From contig NZ_CP046600.1 of NCBI RefSeq assembly GCF_018278905.1, positions 1,488,001 to 1,552,000 of the forward strand: a DNA stretch of 64,000 bases, read 5' to 3'. Source of the DNA: Mycobacterium spongiae (GTDB lineage Bacteria; Actinomycetota; Actinomycetes; Mycobacteriales; Mycobacteriaceae). The translations under genes were made by a program, and so were the position numbers. The notes beneath the pieces are model-generated. The model ran no database searches. It was not told where the DNA came from and was given only the letters and a program-made list of their open reading frames with translations. Within the stretch, counting starts at the first letter, position 1, and each line of letters begins with the position of its first letter. Shown here in pieces: positions 57,301 to 64,000 of this stretch.

Positions 57301-60300
57301 GGGATGGTCGGAAACGGGGGAGCCGGGGGTGCCGGTGGTGTCGGCGCATCCAACATCACCAACCCCTTCGGCTTCGCAACGGCGGGTGTCGGTGGCGACG
57401 GTGGTGCCGGCGGCAACAGCACCAGCGGGACTGGTGGTGCCGGTGGTGCCGGCGGCGATGGCGGTCACGCCGCGACGCCCTTCGCCGGCCTGCCCACTAT
57501 CGGCGGTGACGGCGGTCGCGGCGGTGTCGGCGGTAGCAGCGACACCGGGACTGGTGGTGCTGGTGGTGTTGGCGGTAACGGCGGCCACGGGGGTGGCGAC
57601 ACCCTTTCGCCCAGTGCCGGTGGTGCTGGTGGTGGCGGTGGTGTCGGCGGCAACAGCAACACCGGGACTGGCGGCGTCGGTGGTGGCGGCGGTGTCGGTG
57701 GTAATGGCGGCAACAACGCCGGCAATAGTGTCGGCGGTGACGGCGGCTTCGGCGCCACCGGCGGCACCAGCGTCACCGGGGCTGGCGGTGACGGCGGCGT
57801 CGGTGGTGCCGGTGGTGTCGGCGGCAACTCCGCTAACGTCGACAGTTCCGGTGGTAACGGCGGCAACGGCGGTCTCGGCGGTGCCGGCGCCACCTTCGGC
57901 GGTGACAGTGGTGACGGCGGTGCCGGCGGTAACGGCGGCAACAACGCCGGCCGCGACAGTTTCGGCGGCGCCGGCGGTCGCAGCGCCACCGCCGGCACCG
58001 GCGCCACTGGGGCTGGCGGTGACGGTGGTGACGGCGGTGGCGGCGGTCGCGGTGGCGACCAAGCCGGGCGAAACAGTGTCGGTGGCGGCGGCGGTAACGG
58101 CGGTCTCGGCGGCGCCGGCTTCGTCAAGGGTGGTGACGGTGGTGCCGGCGGTAGCGGCGGTAACGGCGGCAACGGCGCCATGGAAAGCAGTCGGGGTGGC
58201 GTCGGTGGTGCCGGCGTGGCCGGTGGTGTCGGCTCCGTGATCGGTGGTGCCGGCGGTGACGGTGGTGCCGGCGGTAACGGCGGTGATGGCGCTGGCGTTG
58301 TCAGTCACGGCGGCGGCGGCGGTAGCGGTGGTGTCGGTGCCGCTGGCTCCGCGATCGGTGGTGCCGGTGGTGGCGGCGGTGCCGGCGGTAACGGCGGCAG
58401 CACCGCCGGCCTCGACAGTCTCGGTGGGCGCGGCGGTGACGGCGCCACGGGCGGTGACAGCGCCGCTGGGGCTGGCGGTACCGGCGGTGCCGGCGGTGCC
58501 GGCGGCCACGGCGGCAATGACAGCCGTGGAAGCAGTAGCGGCGGCGTCGGTGGTGACGGTGCCGTCGGCGGCAGCGGCGCCGAGATCGCCGCTGCCGGCG
58601 GTGACGGTGGTGCCGGTGGTAACGGCGGTGATGGCGCCAGCCTCTTCAGTGTTGGCGCGGCCGGCGGTAGCGGCGGTGCCGGCGCCAATGGCACCAGCGG
58701 TCCTGGTGGCGCCGGTGGTGGCGGCGGTGTCGGTGGCAACGGCGGCAACGACGCCGGCTCTTTCAGCGTCGGCGGTAAAGGCGGTGTCGGCGGCACCGGC
58801 GGCACCAGCCTCACCGCGGCGGGCGGTGGCGGCGGTGTCGGCGGTGCCGGTGGTGTCGGCGGCAACTCCGCCACTGCCGACAGTTTCGGTGGTAACGGCG
58901 GCAACGGCGGTCTCGGCGGTGCCGGCGCCACCATCGGCGGGGACAGTGGTGACGGCGGTGCCGGAGGTAATGGCGGCAACAACGCCGGCCGCGACAGTGT
59001 CGGCGGCGCCGGCGGTCGCAGCTCCACCGCGGGCGCCGGCACCGGCGACACTGGGGCTGGCGGTGACGGTGGTGACGGTGGTCGTGGCGGTCGCGGTGGC
59101 GACCAAGCCGGGCGAAACAGTGTCGGTGGCGGCGGCGGTAACGGCGGTCTCGGCGGCGCTGGCGTCACCAACGGTGGTGACGGTGGCGCCGGCGGCAATG
59201 GTGGTAACGGCGGCAACGGCGCCATGGAAAGCAGTCGGGGTGGCGTCGGCGGTACCGGCGTGGCCGGTGGTGCCGGCTCCGTGATCGGTGGCGCCGGCGG
59301 TGACGGTGGTGCCGGCGGTAACGGCGGTGATGGCGCCGGCGTTGTCAGTCACGGTGGCGACGGCGGTAGCGGTGGTGTCGGTGCCGCTAGCTCCGCGATC
59401 GGTGGTGCCGGTGGCGCCGGCGGTGCCGGCGGTAACGGCGGCAGCACCGCCGGGCTTGACAGTCTCGGTGGGCGCGGCGGTGACGGCGCGGCGGGCGGTC
59501 ACAGCGACGCTGGGGCTGGCGGTGCCGGCGGTGCCGGCGGTGCTGGTGGCCACGGCGGCAATGACAGCCGTGGAAGCAGTGGCGGTGGCGTCGGTGGTGA
59601 CGGCGGCGTCGGCGGCACCGCCGTCGAGATCGGTGGTGCCGGTGGTAACGGTGGTGCCGGTGGTAACGGTGGTGATGGCGCCACCACCTTCAGTGTCGGC
59701 GCGGCCGGCGGTAGCGGCGGTGCCGGCGCCAATGGCACCAGCGGTCCTGGTGGTGCCGGTGGTGGCGGCGGTGTCGGCGGTAATGGCGGCAACGACGCCG
59801 GCTCTTTCAGTGTCGGCGGTAAAGGCGGTGTCGGCGGCACCGGTGGCACCAGCCTCACCGGGGCTGGCGGTGGCGGCGGTGTCGGTGGTGCCGGTGGTGT
59901 CGGCGGCAACTCCGCGACCACCGACAGTTTCGGTGGCTTCGGCGGCAACGGCGGTCTCGGCGGTGCCGGCTCCACCATCGGCGGTGACAGTGGTGACGGC
60001 GGTGCGGGAGGTAATGGCGGCAACAACGCCGGCCGCGACAGTGTCGGCGGCGCCGGCGGTCGCAGCTCCACGGCCGGCACCGGCATCGCCGGGGCTGGTG
60101 GTACCGGTGGTACCGGTGGTGACGGCGGTCTCGGCGGCGACCAAGCCGGGCGAAACAGTGTCGGTGGCCGCGGCGGTAACGGCGGTCTCGGCGGCGCCGG
60201 CGTCACCAACGGTGGTGCCGGTGGCGCTGGCGGTGGCGGTGGCGCCGGCAACAATGCAGCCCAAGACAGTCTCGGGGGTAAAGGCGGTAACGGCGCAGCC

Positions 60301-60537
60301 GGCGGTGCCGGCCTCGGCGGGTCCGGTGGTGGCGGAGGTACCGGCGGTAGCGGCGGCAACGCCGGCGCCGGCACCAGGAGCGTCGGTGGCAATGGCGGCA
60401 ACGGCGCCAACGGCGCCAACGGCGGCACAGTCGGCGGTCAAGGGGGTCTCGGTGGTGCCGGGGGTACCGCCCCGCCCCCCGGCGGAATCCCGGGTGTCGC
60501 CGGTTTCTCCGGTAAGGCTGGGTCACCTGCGCCATAG
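54370..60537 (+). CDS. Very large PE_PGRS protein
   Basis: Protein of 2055 residues. The PE domain ([20 protein letters not shown]) has YxxxE at Tyr87-Glu91 and the linker [19 protein letters not shown]. About 1900 residues of Gly-Gly-x repeats then run to the end ([14 protein letters not shown]) with no C-terminal domain. The PGRS part has two tiers of long repeats (about 219 and about 347 residues). In the second half, short non-Gly insertions such as AGRDSVGG or DSLGGRGG recur at regular spacing. The start is ATG at 54370 after AGGAGG. The frame stays open 38 codons upstream without PE character. Likely ESX-5 exported; function unknown. Confidence 0.92.
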   Translation: MSLVVASPQALAAAVADLEGIGSALGVAHVAASAPTTAVLAAGGDEVSAAIAALFSGHGLDYQVLSAQVAGFHQQFVQTLNGAGGAYATAEAANASPLQSLEQSVLGVINAPTQFLLGRALIGDGANGTAVGQAGGDGGLLYGNGGTGGAGGRGGDAGLIGNGGAGGSGVGFGLSGGAGGNGGLWYGNGGAGGVAGTGATGAGLAGGAGGGAWLFGAGGAGGVGGAGGAAAMAGGVGGAGGFGGWLVGNGGAGGSGGSGGVGGVGGSGGVGGGIGMFGPGLFGAGGAGGHGGSGGAGTGGGVDGGDGGAGAVGGPGGSLFGFGGTGGGGGHGGIGGDGIAGGSGIAGGAGGAGGAGGAGGTGGAGGLVGAGGVGGAGGSGALGGVGGVGGDGAAGVTGVADGAGQAGSAGGAGGAGGAGGVGGGGGSAVVGPVGGQGAGGTGGGGGNGGAAGAGGAGAVGDITINGGAGGAGGNGGNSGAGGAGGAGGAGSTQGSEGASGVAGGGGHGGAGGAGADAAVAGQAGGAGGRGGDGGLFGNGGNGGRGGNGVAGAAGTTAADGNGTTGRNGGAGGAGGAGGAGGANAGDGGDGGAGGHGADGGAGGAGAAGTAGNITVNEGAGQAGGHGGNGGAGGNGGAGGAGGAALAATGQAGSQGAGGNGGAGGNGAAPGAGGAGANGDITMNSGAGGAGGNGGNPGTGGAGGLGGAGSTAGSDGASGIASTGTADGGAGGAGADATVAGQAGGAGGQGGDGGLFGNGGKGGAGGAGAAGAAGGTAADGNGTTGEIGGAGGVGGAGGAGGANAGDGGAGGAGGHGGKGGVGGAGATGAPGDIAVNEGAGGAGGHGGDGGAGGNGGAGGAGGAAVAASGQAGNQGAGGNGGAGGRGGAPGDGGDGANGGITMNNGAGGNGGNGGNPGAGGVGGTGGGGSTPGTQGATGTSPSTGGDGGAGGAGAAGVAAIGTGPLQGKGGAGGDGGNGGMVGNGGAGGAGGVGASNITNPFGFATAGVGGDGGAGGNSTSGTGGAGGAGGDGGHAATPFAGLPTIGGDGGRGGVGGSSDTGTGGAGGVGGNGGHGGGDTLSPSAGGAGGGGGVGGNSNTGTGGVGGGGGVGGNGGNNAGNSVGGDGGFGATGGTSVTGAGGDGGVGGAGGVGGNSANVDSSGGNGGNGGLGGAGATFGGDSGDGGAGGNGGNNAGRDSFGGAGGRSATAGTGATGAGGDGGDGGGGGRGGDQAGRNSVGGGGGNGGLGGAGFVKGGDGGAGGSGGNGGNGAMESSRGGVGGAGVAGGVGSVIGGAGGDGGAGGNGGDGAGVVSHGGGGGSGGVGAAGSAIGGAGGGGGAGGNGGSTAGLDSLGGRGGDGATGGDSAAGAGGTGGAGGAGGHGGNDSRGSSSGGVGGDGAVGGSGAEIAAAGGDGGAGGNGGDGASLFSVGAAGGSGGAGANGTSGPGGAGGGGGVGGNGGNDAGSFSVGGKGGVGGTGGTSLTAAGGGGGVGGAGGVGGNSATADSFGGNGGNGGLGGAGATIGGDSGDGGAGGNGGNNAGRDSVGGAGGRSSTAGAGTGDTGAGGDGGDGGRGGRGGDQAGRNSVGGGGGNGGLGGAGVTNGGDGGAGGNGGNGGNGAMESSRGGVGGTGVAGGAGSVIGGAGGDGGAGGNGGDGAGVVSHGGDGGSGGVGAASSAIGGAGGAGGAGGNGGSTAGLDSLGGRGGDGAAGGHSDAGAGGAGGAGGAGGHGGNDSRGSSGGGVGGDGGVGGTAVEIGGAGGNGGAGGNGGDGATTFSVGAAGGSGGAGANGTSGPGGAGGGGGVGGNGGNDAGSFSVGGKGGVGGTGGTSLTGAGGGGGVGGAGGVGGNSATTDSFGGFGGNGGLGGAGSTIGGDSGDGGAGGNGGNNAGRDSVGGAGGRSSTAGTGIAGAGGTGGTGGDGGLGGDQAGRNSVGGRGGNGGLGGAGVTNGGAGGAGGGGGAGNNAAQDSLGGKGGNGAAGGAGLGGSGGGGGTGGSGGNAGAGTRSVGGNGGNGANGANGGTVGGQGGLGGAGGTAPPPGGIPGVAGFSGKAGSPAP
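55750..57400 (+). repeat. PGRS super-repeat tier 1, about 657-bp units
   Basis: Unit boundaries can be set at the motif (D/G)IT(I/M)N at 55750, 56404 and 57061, intervals of 654 and 657 bp. Each full unit also holds a VNEGAG motif (near 56212 and 56869). The third unit is partial. Confidence 0.75.
57826..60240 (+). repeat. PGRS super-repeat tier 2, about 1.04-kb units
   Basis: Motif NSA(N/T) followed by DS(S/F)GG begins at 57826, 58864 and 59908, intervals of 1038 and 1044 bp. The same order of markers ([45 protein letters not shown]) recurs in each unit. The third unit is partial. Confidence 0.8.
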
Positions 60538-60568
60538 GCTCACCGTGGGTTCCGCGGACGTTTACGTA

Positions 60569-60817
60569 TCACCAAACTCTGTCGTTGTCGCGGCGATCGT
60601 CGCCCTCATCGTCCCAGAAGGCCCATTCAGGAAGCGGTGTAGTAGGCATTGCGCCGCAAGCGGATGCTTCGTGGCCGGGTTGGCCGCCGCGCCGGGTCCA
60701 CCTATGGTCCGATCTATTTGCGCGTGAGCGCCTAACGCCGCGGGTGATCAGAGCGATGGTGCCTGCGAGGATGAAGCCGATCAACGCAATCTTGAGGGCC
60801 AGCACCAAAGGTGACAT
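60569..60817 (-). CDS. Small single-span membrane protein
   Basis: Protein of 82 residues: MSPLVLALKIALIGFILAGT begins with a membrane helix, followed by a basic patch (RGVRRSRANRSDHRW) and an acidic end (FWDDEGDDRRDNDRVW). The start ATG at 60817 has AGGAGG 9 bp upstream, a strong signal that decides it over longer frames. It is the last gene of a minus-strand group with a type VII-like substrate. No family recognised. Confidence 0.65.
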   Translation of the reverse strand: MSPLVLALKIALIGFILAGTIALITRGVRRSRANRSDHRWTRRGGQPGHEASACGAMPTTPLPEWAFWDDEGDDRRDNDRVW

Positions 60818-60989
60818 TTTCGTTGGCCTCCTATGACTGGTGGCCGCGGGATTCCAACGGCCGCGGCGCGTGGCCTGCGGTCGGTCTGTGGGGCCGACAG
60901 ACTGCTCCGCGATTATTTCTTGACGTACGGCTCGGCTCCAACTCTGGTATCGACCTCTTGAGTCACAAATCGTCGCGCTAGTAGGGGAT

Positions 60990-61484
60990 TCAGTCAGTTG
61001 GTGGCCTGTGAGGCATGTTTGGGCACGCCTCAAGCAGGGCTTGCGTGGCCTCGTGTGTCATCACGGCTGCGCGGTAGTAGTTCGCATCCTCGACTGCTGA
61101 AGGGTTGGATGGCGTCGGTCGGTTGGCAGAGTCCCGCTGTATGTCTGCCAACAGCGCGGTGCCTTGTGCCCATTTCCCCAACTGATCCTGCAATGCCGGA
61201 GTGGAAACCGACCTTGCTGCCGCTTGGATATCGTTGCTCATGGCAGCTTCCTTGTCGGCAATGGCAATGAGGTCTTGGTGTTCTCCACTCCCGTTCTCCA
61301 AGGCAGTCACTGATTGCGACATCGCGATCCACTGACGTCCGAGCTGTTCAACTGCTGCGCAATCGTCGTGCGAATCGCGCTGCCGCAGCACCCAGACGGC
61401 TGTCACGCTACAGACGATCAGCAACACGCCAGTAGACGCCCAAATCAAGCGCTTCCTTAGGGGCCAACTCGCCAGCATTGTCAC
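60990..61484 (-). CDS. Membrane-anchored protein of the type VII-like cluster
   Basis: Protein of 164 residues. The membrane helix is near residues 11-32 (RLIWASTGVLLIVCSVTAVW), with a helical extracytoplasmic part that contains two cysteines (DDCAAVEQLG and LLEACPNMP) that could pair. There is no enzymatic motif. It lies 122 bp after the WxG-type gene in the same direction. It may be a membrane companion of that exported protein. Function unknown. Confidence 0.75.
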   Translation of the reverse strand: MTMLASWPLRKRLIWASTGVLLIVCSVTAVWVLRQRDSHDDCAAVEQLGRQWIAMSQSVTALENGSGEHQDLIAIADKEAAMSNDIQAAARSVSTPALQDQLGKWAQGTALLADIQRDSANRPTPSNPSAVEDANYYRAAVMTHEATQALLEACPNMPHRPPTD

Positions 61485-61606
61485 GCCCTCATGCCTGCTT
61501 TCTTGATGAACAGCACCATTGTGTCCCGAACTCCTGTAAAGCGTATTGCTGCAATCTAATTCGTCCTATGACGGTAATGGATATGGCCTCGGTCGCTGTT
61601 GCGCCC

Positions 61607-62827
61607 TCAGGGTCCTGCAATCATGATCGGGGGCATCGGTGGCGGTTGGGTTCCACCCACGGGAATACCGCCGCGGAAAGTGAATTGACCACCACAACCA
61701 TTCGGTATGTAGTAGGTAACATCGGGGTTTGCTGCCGATAGCGACCCCATTTGGGGAGGTGTGATCGGCTGCCAAGGGCTAATCTTTGGTGGCGGGTTTA
61801 TCCCGGCGAGGCCACCGGTCGTCACACCACCGGGCACACCAGCAATCTCATTGGGACCCTTGGGCGCCCACAGCGAGCCGCCGAACGAGACCTGCGTGTA
61901 CCGCTGAGCCTCATAGGTGTATTGAACCCATTGCTGCTGCTGACCGTCGACCATGCGGGTGTAGCTGGTGTAGTCCACTCCCGAGATGCGGAAGCGGTAT
62001 TGCTCTTGCAGGTCTGCAAACGGCGGAGCGTTGTCGTCGGCCCACGTCCTACCGCCGGGAATGTAGAAGCCTGATGGCCCGGCCGGACCCTTTCCGGGGA
62101 GACCTTCCATCGAGCGGTGGCCCGTCCGTGGCGGAGGTGGGTTCTTTCCCACGTAGGGCGGCGGGACTACGTTTTCCCAATAACCAAACCGCTCGTCGCC
62201 GACCAAGGGGTTTCTCGGGTCAATAGGCATCTGGGGACTGGGGCTGGCCGGAGGGTCACCGCCCTGATTATTGAAGTCGACGAGCTGAACTCCACGATTA
62301 TCCGCGTCCGAGTCTGGGGAAAATTCGGCGTTGCCTAGACCGGCGGTAGTGGCATTTAGTTGGCCCGCAACGTTGTGCTCTGCCCCCTCGAGTTGTGCGG
62401 CGCGTAGGCGTATGTCAGCGGCGAATGCTTGAGCTTGGGTTTGGCGGGCAGCTCGTTCTGCCGCTGTCCGGCTGGTGTGGGTATCGGTGACCGAGAGGTC
62501 TTCTCCGACGTTGAAGCCTTCATTCTCGGCGTCTTCTATGGCGTAAAGCACCCGCCGCTGCGCTGCGGCGATGTCGCTGGCGCCGTGGCGCGCAATCCCG
62601 GCTGCATGACGCAGCTGGTCGGCTTTGCCGCTAACGATGGACAGGTCGGTGCTGGTTCGCTGCCTCAGCCCGTCACCTCCAGCGCCCTTCCACGCGATGG
62701 TGTGGGACTTATTCCGCATTCGGAGGAACACGTCCTCCCACTGATCGGCGGTCTTGTTCCAATAGCTCGCTGCATTGACCAGGTGCTCGGTGCCCCATGC
62801 TCGAATCTGCGACAGGGTTAGTGGCAT
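61607..62827 (-). CDS. WxG/YxxxD-bearing, probably type VII-secreted protein
   Basis: Protein of 406 residues. The N-terminal about 150 residues are helical, with a WxG turn at Trp46-Gly48 (AWKGAGGDGL) and a YxxxD signal at Tyr95-Asp99 (YAIEDAENEGF), the layout of ESX substrates. A Pro/Gly-rich middle follows (about 185-265) and then a C-terminal domain with DYTSYTRMVDGQQQQWVQYT and PDVTYYIPNGCGGQFTFRGG. I do not recognise the C-terminal fold. It begins 11 bp after a truncated DUF2580-like gene, whose family is usually paired with such proteins. Confidence 0.8.
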   Translation of the reverse strand: MPLTLSQIRAWGTEHLVNAASYWNKTADQWEDVFLRMRNKSHTIAWKGAGGDGLRQRTSTDLSIVSGKADQLRHAAGIARHGASDIAAAQRRVLYAIEDAENEGFNVGEDLSVTDTHTSRTAAERAARQTQAQAFAADIRLRAAQLEGAEHNVAGQLNATTAGLGNAEFSPDSDADNRGVQLVDFNNQGGDPPASPSPQMPIDPRNPLVGDERFGYWENVVPPPYVGKNPPPPRTGHRSMEGLPGKGPAGPSGFYIPGGRTWADDNAPPFADLQEQYRFRISGVDYTSYTRMVDGQQQQWVQYTYEAQRYTQVSFGGSLWAPKGPNEIAGVPGGVTTGGLAGINPPPKISPWQPITPPQMGSLSAANPDVTYYIPNGCGGQFTFRGGIPVGGTQPPPMPPIMIAGP

Positions 62828-62838
62828 CTAGACCACCC

Positions 62839-62979
62839 TCATCGGCTTCGCCCGGTGGATTGAGACGGCTGGCCCGACGCCGGTGCCGCTCCTGTGGTGA
62901 GTTGGGCGCTGAGTCCCTGCCACTGACGTGCCGCAACTCCGAGCTCGCCAAGGTCGACCTGCAGTTCATCTGATCCCAC
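62839..62979 (-). CDS. Short DUF2580/ESX-associated protein, probably truncated
   Basis: Frame of 46 residues from GTG at 62979: MGSDELQVDLGELGVAARQW, then QGLSAQLTTGAAPASGQPSQ, ending STGRSR. This is the usual N-terminal helix of small (about 100-residue) type VII-associated proteins that precede WxG-type genes. The family normally continues through a second helix, which is missing here. It ends 11 bp before the next gene. It could be a truncated or frameshifted gene, or a short functional form. Confidence 0.55.
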   Translation of the reverse strand: MGSDELQVDLGELGVAARQWQGLSAQLTTGAAPASGQPSQSTGRSR

Positions 62980-63200
62980 CTGGGCGAGTTTAAGCCGAGA
63001 CCCGAAAGGGTGGTATTCGCCCTGGAAGGGTCGCTTGATACTTCAGGCGGTGCGCCAGCAGGCCGGCAAGCCCTCGATATTCAAGCCTGGATCGAGACTT
63101 TCAGCACAGGCCGCTCTCTGCCCCGGCTGGCCCGCCACACCCTTGTGGGGACCTTCCGAGGCAGACGTCCGTCAGCGGACACCAGCACCGCTGAACCGAC

Positions 63201-63575
63201 TTATATGCCGACAAAGTCGCCAGTAATGAACTTCGACATCAGCTGGGGACAGTAGATCGATATTGCGGTGCGGGTGAACAACCGGGCCATCAGCGGCGAC
63301 ATGCCGCTGTTGCTCATGTTTACCGCAATGGCAGACATATCTGCGCCCTGCTTGGCCATCATCGGGCAGACCGACTTCCCCAGTGATGTGGCCGCCAGCG
63401 GATCTGAAAACGGAATGCCGGCAAGACCCAGGGCGCCCAGGAATAGCCGGTCGCTGGTATCGGCGTTCGCCGGCGCAACGGACAGCGCGGCAGCACCAAT
63501 CAGGCTGGCCAACAGCATCACTGCTTGACGGGTCACGCGCGATTTTCGCCTGTTGTACGTCATTTGCGTGGTCAT
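63201..63575 (-). CDS. DUF732 secreted protein
   Basis: Protein of 124 residues. A signal peptide (basic MTTQMTYNRRKSRVTRQ, then VMLLASLIGAAALSVAPANA) should be cleaved after ANA. The mature part has the DUF732 pattern with two cysteines (GKSVCPMMAKQG and SIYCPQLMSKFITGDF). Members are small exported actinobacterial proteins of unknown role. Transcribed away from the small plus-strand genes to its right. Confidence 0.88.
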   Translation of the reverse strand: MTTQMTYNRRKSRVTRQAVMLLASLIGAAALSVAPANADTSDRLFLGALGLAGIPFSDPLAATSLGKSVCPMMAKQGADMSAIAVNMSNSGMSPLMARLFTRTAISIYCPQLMSKFITGDFVGI

Positions 63576-63829
63576 TTTCCCTTCTTCGAGTTAGGTGAAG
63601 CGGCTGCGTGTATCACGTCAGCCGTGCAAACCGTCCTACACAACGGTCACGGTGACAGCACGCCGAAGTAACGGTCTGGCGCTCGGCCAACCTTGGCCTG
63701 GTAGAGGGCGTTTTGGCGGCGGGGTGGTGCTGCCTGTTCCCTGCCAACCAGACCAGGAGTTTTGTGAGTCCGGTAAGCTCGGCCGCTGACCTAGACTCCG
63801 TGGTTGGTGAGCGCAGACTGGGAGAGTCG

Positions 63830-63922
63830 ATGAGTACCAAATCGAAGCTCACTGTGGATCCGCGGGATCAATTCTGGTGGCCGCGCACCCATGTCCGGTC
63901 AGACGTCGAAACCAAGCCCTGA
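63830..63922 (+). CDS. Putative 30-residue protein
   Basis: ATG at 63830 reads MSTKSKLTVDPRDQFWWPRT and ends SDVETKP. A GGGAGAG purine stretch lies 5 bp upstream. It ends 3 bp before the next start, which fits a two-gene unit. No family recognised. It is too short to be sure. Confidence 0.4.
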   Translation: MSTKSKLTVDPRDQFWWPRTHVRSDVETKP

Positions 63923-63925
63923 GCC

Positions 63926-64000
63926 GTGCGCGCGTTCAGGTGCCCAGAGTGCAGGCAGCCGGTCGGCTTCGAGGTGCAACGCTGCCTGGCGTGTGGGACG
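63926..64000 (+). CDS. Zinc-ribbon protein, 5' end only
   Basis: GTG at 63926 reads MRAFRCPECRQPVGFEVQRC and LACGT to the right edge. Two CxxC pairs form a zinc ribbon like the start of the putative zinc-binding metallopeptidase family (Peptidase_Mx). Only 25 codons are in the window, so the assignment is tentative. Confidence 0.55.
   Translation, partial: MRAFRCPECRQPVGFEVQRCLACGT

Noticed and set aside
54708..60441. Very long minus-strand frames opposite the large PE_PGRS (up to 1379 codons)
   Set aside because: Pure Ala/Thr/Val or Pro-rich translations caused by the GGN repeats; no start signals or domains.
54800..60500. Regular short repeats resembling a CRISPR array
   Set aside because: The repeats are in-frame GGX codons inside one PE_PGRS gene, without constant repeats, unique spacers or cas genes.
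1..64000. Insertion sequences, prophage or tRNA genes
   Set aside because: No transposase or integrase-like frame, paired terminal repeats or tRNA cloverleaf was recognised by eye; the only stable RNA seen is ssrA.

Overview
The window looks like a slow-growing Mycobacterium chromosome. It is GC-rich and contains PE, PE_PGRS and PPE genes, a 14-subunit-type nuo operon, the mycobacterial tmRNA tag (ADSHQRDYALAA), and gene order collinear with the M. tuberculosis Rv3157-Rv3099c interval read in reverse. Names given by Rv number come from remembered homology and synteny; no search was run.

Layout. 1-8102: minus-strand nuoA to nuoH (nuoH cut by the left edge). 8502-9806: PPE52-like gene. 9817-18843: a tightly packed minus-strand unit that starts with a ring-cleaving dioxygenase-like gene and runs through hydrolase, CoA-transferase, HMG-CoA-lyase-like, TetR, acyl-CoA dehydrogenase, LvaA-like kinase, DUF6285/LvaB-like, SnoaL-like and YceI genes to the Rv3143-type receiver protein. 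Most of it is an insertion relative to M. tuberculosis. 18931-20366: fadB4 and an orphan XRE regulator. 20998-27342: a 2114-residue PE protein carrying four GH18 chitinase-like modules and three CBM2 modules, followed by a frameshifted decayed fifth GH18. 27849-29075: PE_PGRS. 29276-32911: fadE23, fadE24 and hisN, with a 24-bp perfect palindrome in front of fadE24. 33359-38506: three PPE51-type genes. 38975-43807: a DosR block (devR, Rv3131, tgs1, Rv3129, Rv3127 homologues) without devS or Rv3134c. 44027-52918: agpS, fprA, prfB, MscS-like, Rv3103c-like, ftsE, ftsX, smpB and Rv3099c-like genes, then ssrA. 54370-60537: a 2055-residue PE_PGRS with two tiers of super-repeats. 60569-62979: a small minus-strand cluster with a type VII-like substrate. 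63201-64000: a DUF732 secreted protein, a 30-codon ORF and the start of a zinc-ribbon protein.

How genes work together. nuoA-N forms the proton-pumping NADH dehydrogenase. The 11-19 kb unit reads as an acid-degradation pathway: ring opening, hydrolysis, CoA activation, phosphorylation and removal of a hydroxyl (kinase plus ACAD10/11-type dehydrogenase), then retro-aldol cleavage, with its own TetR gene. smpB and ssrA form the ribosome-rescue system, and ftsEX the division ABC complex. tgs1 and the flavin-type proteins around devR belong to the hypoxia (DosR) response, but the sensor kinase gene is missing from its usual place.

The most unusual item is the PE-CBM2-GH18 array, which looks like a type VII-exported, multi-catalytic polysaccharide-binding chitinase. 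I know of no described mycobacterial counterpart with this architecture, but I could not search.
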